From assembly GCF_024623785.1 (NCBI RefSeq), contig NZ_JANKBZ010000004.1, forward strand, positions 62,001-126,000: a DNA stretch of 64,000 nucleotides, written 5' to 3'. A model generated the notes under the pieces. It was not told where the DNA came from. It worked only from the letters and a program-made list of their open reading frames with translations, and searched no databases. Numbering within the stretch: position 1 is the first letter of the stretch; every line of letters begins with the position of its first letter. This stretch comes from Archangium lipolyticum. Its GTDB lineage: Bacteria; Myxococcota; Myxococcia; Myxococcales; Myxococcaceae. Positions 18,569-26,934 of the stretch are shown here, in pieces. The translations under genes were made by a program, and so were the position numbers.

Positions 18569-20311
18569 ATGAACGACCTCGCCCACCTGCGCACCGCCCT
18601 CGAGTCCGCCCGCGACGCCCTCCCTCCCCCCGAGCACTTCCCGGAGGCCACCGACGCGGACACCGCCCGCCGCCTGCTGGAGCGGCTCCGGAGAGATCTG
18701 CTGCCCCGGCTCGGAGGCGCGGACGCCCCGCTGCTGCTCGTGGCCATCGCCGGGCCCAACAACGTGGGCAAGTCCACCCTCTTCAACGCCCTGGTGGGCA
18801 CGCCCCTCTCCCCCGCGCGCCCCGAGGGAGGCCTCACCAAGCAGTGCCTCGCCGCCGCGCACCCGGACACCTGGACGGGCTCGCTCAAGGACTTCCTCAC
18901 CCGCCGCTACGACATCGTCCCCGTGTCCTCGGGCGAGGCCGCGCCGGTGGACCAGCCCGGGCCCTCCGGGCGCCTCTACCTCGTGCTCGCCGAGGCCGTG
19001 CCCCGGGGGCTGGTGGTGATGGACACGCCGGACTTCGACAGCGTCTACCGCGACAACCGCGAGCGCGCCGAGGCCCTGCTCGTCACCGTGGACGTGCTCG
19101 CCTTCGTCGTCAGCCGGCAGACGTACCAGAACGCCGCGCTGGTGGACTTCCTGCGCGCCGCCGTGGGCCACGGACGGCCCTACCTCCTCGTCTACAACGA
19201 GGCCACGCGCGAGGAGGTGGCGCGCGGCCACCTGGAGAAGCTGGCCTCGGACGTGGGCCACCCGCCCCTGGCGCGCTACCTCGCCCCGCACCAGCCGGAG
19301 GTGGAGGCCGGGGAGAAGCCGCTCGCCACGAATCCCTTGGACACCTCGCCCCCGCTCGCCGCGCTGCTCGGGGAGGCCGAGCACGCCCGCGCCCTCAAGG
19401 CCCAGGCCCTGGCCGCCTCGCTCCGGGACGCGCGCGCGGAGATGGAGCAGCTGGCCCGGGCCGCCACCGCCGCCACCCGTGAGCCGGAGCGCCTGCGCCA
19501 GCGGGTGCGTCACGAGCTGCTCACGGTGGGCCGGCACGCGGCCCTCAAGGCGGTGCCCGCGGACGTGCTGGTGGAGGCCTTCCGCGACGAGCTGGACGCG
19601 CGCAGCGCCTTCCACCGCTACGTGCGCCTGCCCTTCCGGGGACTGGCCACCGCCCTCACCTTCCTCTCGCGCCAGGTGCGCCGCTCCTTCACCGGCCCCG
19701 AGCCCGCGGCCGCCCCGGTGACCCAGCTCACCGAGGACACCCTGCGGGATGGGGTGCGGCGCATGGTGGAGCTCTTCGCCCCGGAGGTGGCCGCGTGGCA
19801 TGGCGACGCCCGGACGCACGCGCTCCTCGCCGAGTCCTTCGGGCCCACCACCCTGGCGCGCCTGGACGAGCCCCTGGGCTTCGAGGCGCTCCATGCCCAG
19901 GCGGCGGACCGAGACAGTCTCTACGCCTTCTGCCGGGGCCTGGTGGCCACCGAGCTCCAGGGCGGCATGCGCGAGGAGCTGCTACAGACCCTCACCACGC
20001 TCGTCTACTCGGTGCCCTCGGGAGCCGCGGCGGTGGTGACGGTGGCCACCGGCGGCTTCGGCCATGACGCCGTCATCTGGGCCGGCACGCTGCTGTCCAC
20101 GCCCCTGCTGGAGCGCTTCGTGGACCTGCTGGGCGCTGACATCCGCGAGCGCGTCACCTCCAAGTGGGCCGATGCCCACGGCGCCACCCTCGCGCGGGCC
20201 CTGGAGGAGCGCTTCTTCGCGGGTCTCCTGGGCCAACTGGACACGCGGGTCTCCGCCTGGGAACGCACCGCTTCCGCGCTGTCCGACACGACCCGGCGGA
20301 TCTCCTGCTGA
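18569..20311 (+). CDS. large dynamin-like/YfjP-type GTPase
   Basis: 580-residue GTPase. G1/Walker A is GPNNVGKST (about 62-70), and a threonine in GGLTKQC may serve as G2. The G3 site reads VVMDTPDFDSV, that is DTPD rather than the canonical DxxG. No clear NKxD is seen; VYNEAT is the nearest. Helical regions follow, and a hydrophobic segment near the C-terminus (AAVVTVATGGFGHDAVIWAGTLL) could insert in a membrane. A second large GTPase with the same DTPDxxSV motif lies at 53.5 kb. ATG 18569 is preferred over GTG 18548; neither has a good ribosome-binding site. Membrane remodelling is plausible but unproven. Confidence 0.75.
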   Translation: MNDLAHLRTALESARDALPPPEHFPEATDADTARRLLERLRRDLLPRLGGADAPLLLVAIAGPNNVGKSTLFNALVGTPLSPARPEGGLTKQCLAAAHPDTWTGSLKDFLTRRYDIVPVSSGEAAPVDQPGPSGRLYLVLAEAVPRGLVVMDTPDFDSVYRDNRERAEALLVTVDVLAFVVSRQTYQNAALVDFLRAAVGHGRPYLLVYNEATREEVARGHLEKLASDVGHPPLARYLAPHQPEVEAGEKPLATNPLDTSPPLAALLGEAEHARALKAQALAASLRDARAEMEQLARAATAATREPERLRQRVRHELLTVGRHAALKAVPADVLVEAFRDELDARSAFHRYVRLPFRGLATALTFLSRQVRRSFTGPEPAAAPVTQLTEDTLRDGVRRMVELFAPEVAAWHGDARTHALLAESFGPTTLARLDEPLGFEALHAQAADRDSLYAFCRGLVATELQGGMREELLQTLTTLVYSVPSGAAAVVTVATGGFGHDAVIWAGTLLSTPLLERFVDLLGADIRERVTSKWADAHGATLARALEERFFAGLLGQLDTRVSAWERTASALSDTTRRISC

Positions 20312-20496
20312 GCGCCCACCGTGTCAGACCCCCCAGGCATTCTGTGTCCAACCGCGACTCGAGGACCACAAGAGGCGGGTGGGAGTGCTTCGTACACGGG
20401 TTGTCGGAGGGAAGGATGGGGATGGTCGAGGGGAGCGCGCGCCGTGCGGTGCGGTACGCGTGAGGGCCTCAAGGACCGGGTTGACTTCAAACATAG

Positions 20497-20569
20497 GGTC
20501 AAAGAAATGACCTTTACGGTCCTGTTCCGACAACCTGATGCGTCGTATTCCGCCCTGCCTACACTGTAG
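20497..20569. promoter_or_regulatory. inverted repeats in the promoter region of the XRE gene
   Basis: Two dyads precede the XRE gene: GGTCA-AAGAAA-TGACC at 20497-20512 and CTACA-C-TGTAG at 20559-20569, the latter ending 13 bp before the start codon. A TTGACT at 20481 could be a -35 element. The dyads are plausible operators, perhaps for the XRE protein itself. The gap 20312-20582 holds no other gene. Confidence 0.4.
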
Positions 20570-20582
20570 GGTGGGTTCAGGT

Positions 20583-20945
20583 ATGGACAAGAAACTGGCG
20601 AAGACGATTGGGGAGGCCGCCCGTTCGGCCCGTCTGCGTGCGCAGCTCACCCAGGCGGATGTGGCCGAGATGGTCGACCTGGTGACCGAGGTGTACGGGC
20701 GCATCGAGCGCGGCGGCATGGTGCCAAGCGTTCCGACGCTGCTGCGGCTGTGCCGCGCGCTGCGGATTTCCGCGGACGAGCTGTTGGGCCTTGCGGGACC
20801 GGATGGCTCGCTCAAGCTGGCCGAGCCGCCGAACGAGCAGGGCGAGAAGCCCGAGGTGCGCGCGGTGTTGCGCGTGCTGCGGCAGCTCGACTCCGGGCAG
20901 ATCAAGTTGCTGGGCCGCCTGGCGGTCGCCCTGAAGAAGGAGTGA
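20583..20945 (+). CDS. XRE-family helix-turn-helix regulator
   Basis: 120-residue DNA-binding protein. Residues 5-65 are a Cro/C1-type HTH (IGEAARSARLRAQLTQADVA, EMVDLVTEVYGRIERGGMVPS, TLLRLCRALRISADELLG), followed by a short acidic linker and a C-terminal helix (VRAVLRVLRQLDSGQIKLLGRLAVALKK) that may dimerise. Chosen start ATG 20583; an upstream in-frame ATG at 20538 would lie within the probable promoter. It is encoded just upstream of traA on the same strand, separated by a long imperfect hairpin, so it may regulate traAB or itself (inference from position only). Confidence 0.85.
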   Translation: MDKKLAKTIGEAARSARLRAQLTQADVAEMVDLVTEVYGRIERGGMVPSVPTLLRLCRALRISADELLGLAGPDGSLKLAEPPNEQGEKPEVRAVLRVLRQLDSGQIKLLGRLAVALKKE

Positions 20946-20970
20946 CCGTCGAAGACTAGAGGCCGAGCCG

Positions 20971-21017
20971 GGAGCCGGGTACACTTTCGTCCCACCCCAT
21001 ACAGTGTCCCCGGCTTC
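20971..21017 (+). promoter_or_regulatory. 15-bp imperfect hairpin between the XRE gene and traA
   Basis: Arms 20971-20985 and 21003-21017 match at 13 of 15 positions (GGAGCCGGGTACACT against AGTGTCCCCGGCTTC) around a 17-nt loop. It could terminate the XRE transcript, act as an attenuator in the traA leader, or bind a regulator as DNA. No T-tract follows. Confidence 0.45.
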
Positions 21018-21063
21018 AACTTGACCGCAGAGGTTGGTCGGGGAATCCTGCAGGCCCTTGTCC

Positions 21064-23169
21064 GTGCACCCATCCCGAAGAATGGTCGCCCTGGCGGCGA
21101 TGTTGATGGTGGTCCTGGCCCCGGCGGTCCACGCCGAGGTGCTGCCCACCGTGGTCATCACCGGGGACCCGGTGGCCCCGTCGCCGGCCCTGACAGGAAC
21201 GGGTCTGTGCGCGACGTCGCGAACGTCAACGGACCCGTACGAGGACTTCCCCCAGACCAACTCCGGATTCATCGGCGGGGTGAACTCCTTCCTGGAAACC
21301 GCGCCCAACTCCGCCAATCCCAACGCGCGTGTCACTGCGGTGCTCCGGACCCTGTTGGATCTGTCGAACAACAACACCTCGGGCGAGCAGAACGGCACCT
21401 ACCTGAGCTACGGCGACTATGAGAAGTCGGTCCCGGGGTGCCCGGATGGTGGATGCGACTTCTTCGGTGTGAACCGCGCGGCGGCCTTCGCCACGCGTCT
21501 GCGCGGTTACCTGAACATCACCTCGGACATGGTGGGCCTGCCCGTCCACTTCGGGTTCTACGCGGACGATGCCGTCGCGTTCAGCATCTACGACAACACT
21601 CCCCAGCGTTACCAAATCATCAACCGGCCGCCGAGGCTCGGATTCGCGACCTGGCGCACGACCAATAGCGTCACCTTCACGAAGCCCGGCCTCTACCCCA
21701 TCGAGGTGCTTTATGCCGAGGTCGGCGAGCACGCCGCGCTGGAGATGTCGGTGCTGGTGGGGACCTTCAACGACTTCGAACGGGCGGCGAACGAAGATCC
21801 GGTCGTCAGACTGCGGGGCGCGGGTTTTGTCCTGATGAAGCCCGCCGACCTCTACCAGACGGAGAGTGGACGCCCGTCGTACCCGGACCTGGGTCAGTGC
21901 CAGCAGTGCAACCGGCAGGACGCGAACACCGCAGGCAACAACGGGTGCGGCTCGGCCTACTACTGTAACAAGGCGGCGCTGTGTGCCCCCTGTGAATCGT
22001 CGCTCTTCTGCGGTGACACCTGCTCGCCCTGCGGGCCCTCCACGCCGCTGTGCATCAAGCGCAACGAAAAGTACACCTGCGTCCAGTGCTCGGAGGACTC
22101 GCAGTGCCCCAACGGTCGCTGCGACCTGACCACCAACCAGTGCCGGGGCTGCAACGACGACGGTGACTGCCGCTCCGAGGGCAAGGTCTGCGACCTGTCC
22201 CAGAACGAGTGCGTGGTGTGCAACACCGACTCGAACTGCCCCAAGGGCCAGGTCTGCAGCGCCGACCACACGTGCAAGGAGTGCGTCACGGACGCGCACT
22301 GTCCTCGCGGTCAGTTCTGCGCCGACAATACGTGCCAGACGTGCGGCACCCAGGACAGCTGCGCGGGCACCTCGTGCAACTGCTGCCCCGGCGGCCTCAA
22401 GTGCGCCTCGCCCGTCCCCGGCGCTTCCCCCACCTGCGTGGAGTGCACCGCCGACGCAGACTGCGCCGACGGCAAGACGTGCGACATCGCCAACGGCCGC
22501 TGCGTGGAGAAGGTCGCCGAGTGCAACACCTCCGAGCGCTGCGGCGAGCAGTGCGTGAAGTGCCCCTCCAACCGGCCCTTCTGCCTCGACGGCCAGGTGT
22601 GCGTCGAGTGCCGCTCCGACCTCGAGTGTGGTGACGGCAAGTTCTGCCTCAGCGGCGAGTGCGCCTCGTGCACCACCGACAAGCGCTGCGGCTCGCGCTG
22701 CGAGGCCTGTACCGCCGACGCGCCCTTCTGCCTCACGGACGGCACCGCCCAGGGCAGTTCCTGCGCGGGCTGCCTCCAGGACGCCGACTGCGGCCCCGGC
22801 GGCACGTGCGACCCCACCACCCGCACCTGCGGCACCTCCACCTGCTCGGTGAGCTGCGCCGAGGGCCAGGTGTGCTACGGCGACTCCTGCGTGGAGTGCT
22901 TCGCCGATGCCCACTGCCCCTGCGGTGGCACCTGCGACACCGCCACCAACACCTGCACCACCTCGTGCGACGCCAGCGACGACTGCCTCGGCGTCCAGCA
23001 CTGCTCCGCCGCCACCCAGCAGTGTGAGCGCGGCCGCCGCAAACCCGGCACCGAGCCTCAAGGTGGCGCCTTCTGCTGCGGCACCACCGCAGACAGCACT
23101 CCCGGTGGCCTCGCCCTGCTGCTCCTCGTGGCCGCCTTCCTCGCCCTCCGCCACCGGGGCGCCGCATGA
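21064..23169 (+). CDS. traA: TraA outer-membrane-exchange receptor
   Basis: 701-residue cell-surface receptor, recognised as TraA by architecture and by the adjacent OmpA-type partner. In order: a signal peptide ending APAVHA; a PA14/lectin-like variable domain at about 55-250 (FGFYADDAVAFSIYD at 163-177); tandem Cys-rich repeats at about 275-665 (CNTDSNCPKGQVC, CVTDAHCPRGQFC); and a MYXO-CTERM sorting tag at the end (FCCGTTADSTPGG, hydrophobic stretch, RHRGAA). In Myxococcus, TraA on two cells engages homotypically through the variable domain and outer membranes fuse to share lipids and lipoproteins. Start uncertain: GTG 21064 gives the best signal peptide; TTG 21034 and ATG 21082 are alternatives. 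It overlaps traB by ATGA. Confidence 0.88.
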   Translation: MHPSRRMVALAAMLMVVLAPAVHAEVLPTVVITGDPVAPSPALTGTGLCATSRTSTDPYEDFPQTNSGFIGGVNSFLETAPNSANPNARVTAVLRTLLDLSNNNTSGEQNGTYLSYGDYEKSVPGCPDGGCDFFGVNRAAAFATRLRGYLNITSDMVGLPVHFGFYADDAVAFSIYDNTPQRYQIINRPPRLGFATWRTTNSVTFTKPGLYPIEVLYAEVGEHAALEMSVLVGTFNDFERAANEDPVVRLRGAGFVLMKPADLYQTESGRPSYPDLGQCQQCNRQDANTAGNNGCGSAYYCNKAALCAPCESSLFCGDTCSPCGPSTPLCIKRNEKYTCVQCSEDSQCPNGRCDLTTNQCRGCNDDGDCRSEGKVCDLSQNECVVCNTDSNCPKGQVCSADHTCKECVTDAHCPRGQFCADNTCQTCGTQDSCAGTSCNCCPGGLKCASPVPGASPTCVECTADADCADGKTCDIANGRCVEKVAECNTSERCGEQCVKCPSNRPFCLDGQVCVECRSDLECGDGKFCLSGECASCTTDKRCGSRCEACTADAPFCLTDGTAQGSSCAGCLQDADCGPGGTCDPTTRTCGTSTCSVSCAEGQVCYGDSCVECFADAHCPCGGTCDTATNTCTTSCDASDDCLGVQHCSAATQQCERGRRKPGTEPQGGAFCCGTTADSTPGGLALLLLVAAFLALRHRGAA

Positions 23170-24872
23170 AGCGCTCTGGCTCCTTCGCTCTCGCGCTCGC
23201 CCTGGCACTCGCCGCCGCGTCCGCCTCCGCGCAGGACGCCCGCTTCGATGTGCAGTCCTTCCGCCCCCTTGGCGCACCCCAGGATCTGGTCGTCGTCGGC
23301 CAGTCCCGGCCCCTCTCGCACCTGTCCATCTCCGGCGGAGCCTTCCTCAACTTCTCGTTGGATCCCCTGGTGCTCGTCGCCTTGGGCACGCACTCCAAGG
23401 CCGTCAGCGTGGTGGGCAACCGCCTCCAGCTCGACGTCATGGCGTCCGTGGGGCTCTTCGACTGGATCGAGCTCGGCGTGGACATGCCCCTGGTGCTGGC
23501 CCAGGGCTCGGACAACCTGGAGGCCATCGGCACCGAGGGCGTCATCCAGTCCTTCGCCCCCGGAGACCTGCGCCTCACCGCGAAGGTGGCCGTGCCCGGC
23601 CTGCGCCGCGCCGCCGAGGGCTCGGGACTGGGCGCCTCGCTCACCTTCGGACTGGGCCTGCCCACCGGTATCCAGGATGCCTTCACCAGTGACGGGGACG
23701 TCACCTACACGCCCGGCCTGCTGCTGGACTACCGCTTCGAGTCGGGCATCCTCCTGGCGCTCAACACCGGCGTCTGGCTGCGTCCGGACCGCCAGTTCGC
23801 CGGCGTGCAGTGGGGCAACGCCGCCACCTTCGGACTCGGCGCCGAGGTGCCCGTCCTGCGCAGCAGCGGCATCACCGCCGTCGGCATGCTCACCGGCAGC
23901 ATGCCCCTCGACAGGCTCCCCGACAGCGCGCTGCAGATTCCCGCCGAGTTCCTCCTCGGCCTGCGCTGGTACAGCTCCACCGGCCTCACCTTCACCGTTG
24001 GCGGTGGCGGCGGCTGCGGCTGCTCGCTGACGGTCCCCACGCTGCGCGTCTTCACCTCCATCGTCTGGGTGCCCGGGAAGACCCGCGAGTGGGAGGCGCT
24101 CGAGCGCTTCAAGGAGCCTCCCGAGCCACCCGTGGATCCGGACGGAGACTCCGTCATCGGAGAGGGCGACCGCTGCCCGAGCGTCCCCGGGCTCGTGGAG
24201 AACGGCGGCTGCCCGGACTCGGACACCGACCTCGATGCCGTGGTGGATCGGCTCGACCGCTGCCCGGCCGAGGCGGGCCTCGTGGACAACGGTGGCTGCC
24301 CCGACCCGGACGCGGACAAGGACGCCGTGGTGGATCGGCTCGATCGCTGCCCCGACGTTCCCCAGGGCCCGCGCGGCCGTGACGGTTGCCCGTTCGCGCA
24401 CATCAAGGGCAACAAGATCCTCATCCTCGACCAGGTGCACTTCGCCACCGGCCAGGACATCATCCTCCCCGAGTCCTTCCCCATCCTCGAGGAAGTGGGG
24501 CAGATCCTCATCGACCACCGCGAGATTCAACGCGTGCTCGTCGAGGCCCACACGGACGCGCGCGCCAGCGACGCGTACAACTTCGACCTGTCGCGGCGCC
24601 GCGCAGCCAGCGTGATGAACTACCTGCTCGACACCGGCGTCGCCGTGGAGCGCCTGTGCTCGGCGGGCTTCGGCCGCAGCCGCCCGCTCGGGGACAACAA
24701 CACCGAGGAAGGCATGGCGCTCAACCGCCGCGTCGAGTTCACCATCCAGCCGCCCGTCCAGGGTGCGATGCCGCCCTGCCCGCCGGATCCGTCCGCGGAG
24801 CAGGAACCGTCCTCGGCGAAGAAGGGCCGGCGGCCCCCCGCGGAGCGCAAGACCGCCGCGCCCCTTCCCTAG
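23166..24872 (+). CDS. traB: TraB OmpA-domain partner of TraA
   Basis: 568-residue outer-membrane protein. The signal peptide ends SASAQ; residues about 25-300 are a predicted beta-barrel-like region (for example LNFSLDPLVLVALGTHSK and LLLDYRFESGILLALNTGVW); residues 323-405 hold three Asp-rich TSP3-type repeats (DPDGDSVIGEGDRCP and two similar) that probably bind calcium; residues 415-530 are an OmpA/MotB peptidoglycan-binding domain (EAHTDARASDAYNFDLSRRR, GFGRSRPLGDNNT). This matches M. xanthus TraB, which is required with TraA in both donor and recipient cells. It is translationally coupled to traA by a 4-nt overlap; a repeat array follows the stop. Confidence 0.88.
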   Translation: MKRSGSFALALALALAAASASAQDARFDVQSFRPLGAPQDLVVVGQSRPLSHLSISGGAFLNFSLDPLVLVALGTHSKAVSVVGNRLQLDVMASVGLFDWIELGVDMPLVLAQGSDNLEAIGTEGVIQSFAPGDLRLTAKVAVPGLRRAAEGSGLGASLTFGLGLPTGIQDAFTSDGDVTYTPGLLLDYRFESGILLALNTGVWLRPDRQFAGVQWGNAATFGLGAEVPVLRSSGITAVGMLTGSMPLDRLPDSALQIPAEFLLGLRWYSSTGLTFTVGGGGGCGCSLTVPTLRVFTSIVWVPGKTREWEALERFKEPPEPPVDPDGDSVIGEGDRCPSVPGLVENGGCPDSDTDLDAVVDRLDRCPAEAGLVDNGGCPDPDADKDAVVDRLDRCPDVPQGPRGRDGCPFAHIKGNKILILDQVHFATGQDIILPESFPILEEVGQILIDHREIQRVLVEAHTDARASDAYNFDLSRRRAASVMNYLLDTGVAVERLCSAGFGRSRPLGDNNTEEGMALNRRVEFTIQPPVQGAMPPCPPDPSAEQEPSSAKKGRRPPAERKTAAPLP

Positions 24873-24902
24873 AGGAGTCCTCACGGCGACGGCAGCCGGT
24901 TC

Positions 24903-25018
24903 CACTCCTCACCGGTGAGGAGTGGATTCGCTCTACCCGGTTCCGCTGCTCAACCGGTGAGGAGTGGATTCGCTCTACCCGGTTCCGCTGCTCAACCGGT
25001 GAGGAGTGGATTCGCTCC
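24903..25018. repeat. 42-bp tandem direct repeat opening with a 24-bp palindrome
   Basis: A unit beginning CCGGTGAGGAGTGGATTCGC recurs with exact 42-bp period at 24913, 24955 and 24997 (the last copy truncated at about 25018). The first copy is preceded by its reverse complement, making a perfect 24-bp palindrome at 24903-24926 centred on ACCGGT. It lies in the 242-bp gap after traB, convergent with the Ig-fold lipoprotein gene. The period is a multiple of three, so open frames across it look coding, but they are low-complexity shadows. A terminator role for the palindrome is possible. Confidence 0.75.
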
Positions 25019-25114
25019 AGAGCCCGCACGGTCGACGCCGGAGGTCGAGCGACCCCCGGCGGCACACGGTACCTCTGGGGTACGGAGAAGACGGCGCCCG
25101 GAGCGCGACGCGCC

Positions 25115-25963
25115 TCAGCGGTTCGCCGTCTTGACCTCGAAGACGACCTCGGCGGCCGCCTTGCGCCGGCCAGCGGTGGCTGTCACCACCGTGCGGCCCG
25201 GACCCACCGCCGTCACCTGCCCGGTGGACGACACCGTCGCCACCGACCAGTCCGAGCTGAACCACGTGACAGGCACGTCGCTCAGGGCGATGCTCCGGTT
25301 GTTGAACGTCCTGGCGCGCAGTTGCTGCACCTGCCCCACCTTCGCGAAGACGAGGTGCGTGGGCTCCACCTCGATCCGGGCGAAGTCCGAGCGCACCACC
25401 TGCACCTGGAGGGTGCGGCTCAGCGGAGGCACCGTGGCGGTGATGGTGGCCCGGCCGGGCGTCACCCCCACCAGCCTCCCGTTCTCCACACGCGCCACGG
25501 TCGCGTCACTGGTGCTCCACTGGGGCGGCACGTCCACCAGCGGCTTGCCCAGCTCGTTCTTCACCACGGCGGAGATGGGGATGGAGTTGCCGGCCAGCAG
25601 GAAGTCCGCTCCATCCACCCGGATGTCCACCACACTGGGGATGGACACCTGCACCTCCACCGAGGCCCGTGCCTTGCCCACCGCCGCGGCGATGGTGGTC
25701 TTGCCGGAGCGGCGCGCCACCACCACGCCGTCCGTCACGCTGGCCACCTCCGGCGCCGAGCTCACCCAGCGCAGCTTGGGGTTCTCCACCGGCTGCCCCT
25801 TGGCGTCGAGCGCGACGACCTTGAGGGTCATGGACTCACCCGAGGCATGCAGCGGCCGGTTCTCCGGCATGGTCAGGGAGAGGGAGTCCGGGGCGGAGCG
25901 GCAGGCCCCGAGCACGAGGACGGAGAGCAGGAGCAGGGATCGGGCGGACGGCAAGGTCTTCAC
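25115..25963 (-). CDS. lipoprotein with three BIG2-type Ig-like domains
   Basis: 282-residue lipoprotein; VKTLPSARSLLLLSVLVLGAC is a good signal with lipobox LGAC. Three bacterial Ig-like group 2 domains of about 80 residues follow, each ending in the family signature (PEVASVTDGVVVARRSGKTTI; DATVARVENGRLVGVTPGRA; WSVATVSSTGQVTAVGPGRT). Such proteins usually act in surface adhesion or as structural stalks. GTG 25963 was chosen for the signal peptide; GTG 26020 is an alternative with a GGGA about 8 nt upstream but a long pre-signal extension. Convergent with traB across the repeat array. Confidence 0.78.
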   Translation of the reverse strand: MKTLPSARSLLLLSVLVLGACRSAPDSLSLTMPENRPLHASGESMTLKVVALDAKGQPVENPKLRWVSSAPEVASVTDGVVVARRSGKTTIAAAVGKARASVEVQVSIPSVVDIRVDGADFLLAGNSIPISAVVKNELGKPLVDVPPQWSTSDATVARVENGRLVGVTPGRATITATVPPLSRTLQVQVVRSDFARIEVEPTHLVFAKVGQVQQLRARTFNNRSIALSDVPVTWFSSDWSVATVSSTGQVTAVGPGRTVVTATAGRRKAAAEVVFEVKTANR

Positions 25964-26165
25964 GGCGGTAGGGGGAGCGGGCGGGCGCACGAGCGTGCCT
26001 TCCAAACGGAAGGCGCTCACGACTGTATTCCCATAAAGCCCTCACGCAATCATTCGCAAGCACATCTCCCGGCTGGCTGCCTGCTCTGCCGGGTGGAATG
26101 CACTTCCGGAAGCCGGGGTTCGCTCGAAGACGTACGTTTCTCCTCGGAAACCGGGGGTTCCGACC

Positions 26166-26930
26166 GTGATCCACCACGTCTTCTCGCTCCTGTCCCTCCT
26201 GCCAGCGGGCCCTCGCCGGGCCGCCGTCCGCAAGCTGATGGACACCCTCTGGAATCTTCGCACCACCACGGAGGTCGTCGGCCGGGAGAACCTCCCCGAC
26301 GAGCCCTGCCTCTTCATCTGCAACCACCTGTCCAACGCGGACGGCTTCACGCTCGACCGCGCCCTGCGGCCCCGGCCCGTGTTCTTCCTGGCCGGCATCA
26401 AGCTCCAGGGCACCGTGATGACCCGGCTGGGCACCGAGGCCGTCAACACCATCTTCATCCGCCCCAACTCGGCCGACATCGAGCCGCTCAAGCGCGCGGT
26501 GGAGACGCTCAAGGCGGGCCATCCCGTCCTCATCTTCCCCGAGGGCGGCCGCAGCCGGACGGGAGCCCTCATGCGCGCCAAGAAGGGAGCTTCCCTCATC
26601 GCCCGGCGGGCCGGTGTCCCCGTCGTCCCCGTCGCGCTCACCGGGACGGAAAAGTTCATGCCCATCGATGACACGGACATGGGCCGGGAGCGGGTGCGCC
26701 GGGCCCACCTCACCGTCCACTTCGGCAAACCGTTCCGCATCGCCGAGCTCGAGGCCGAGGCCGCCCGAGCCGAGGACCCGCGTCAGGCCCTCGCCGACGC
26801 GATGATGCGGCGGGTGGCCGAGCTCCTGCCCCCTGAGTACCGCGGCGTCTACGCCTCCGCCGAGGAGCACGAGGACCTCGAGCCCCGGGAGCGCCCTGGC
26901 ACGGAGGCATCTCCGCCCCCCGTCCGCTGA
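26166..26930 (+). CDS. PlsC-type 1-acylglycerol-3-phosphate O-acyltransferase
   Basis: 254-residue acyltransferase. The catalytic HX4D motif is H54-LSNA-D59, and the glycerophosphate-binding motif is FPEGGRSRTG at 124-133, followed by GVPVVPVALTGTEKFM. It probably transfers an acyl group to lysophosphatidate or a related lysolipid at the inner membrane. The C-terminal extension (EDLEPRERPGTEASPPPVR) is low-complexity. The start is GTG at 26166. The downstream gene is convergent with only 4 bp between stops. Myxobacteria carry several PlsC paralogues, so no specific symbol is given. Confidence 0.87.
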   Translation: MIHHVFSLLSLLPAGPRRAAVRKLMDTLWNLRTTTEVVGRENLPDEPCLFICNHLSNADGFTLDRALRPRPVFFLAGIKLQGTVMTRLGTEAVNTIFIRPNSADIEPLKRAVETLKAGHPVLIFPEGGRSRTGALMRAKKGASLIARRAGVPVVPVALTGTEKFMPIDDTDMGRERVRRAHLTVHFGKPFRIAELEAEAARAEDPRQALADAMMRRVAELLPPEYRGVYASAEEHEDLEPRERPGTEASPPPVR

Positions 26931-26934
26931 GCCC

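Noticed and set aside
24903-25018. CRISPR array
   Set aside because: The 42-bp units are contiguous with no unique spacers, and there are no cas genes.
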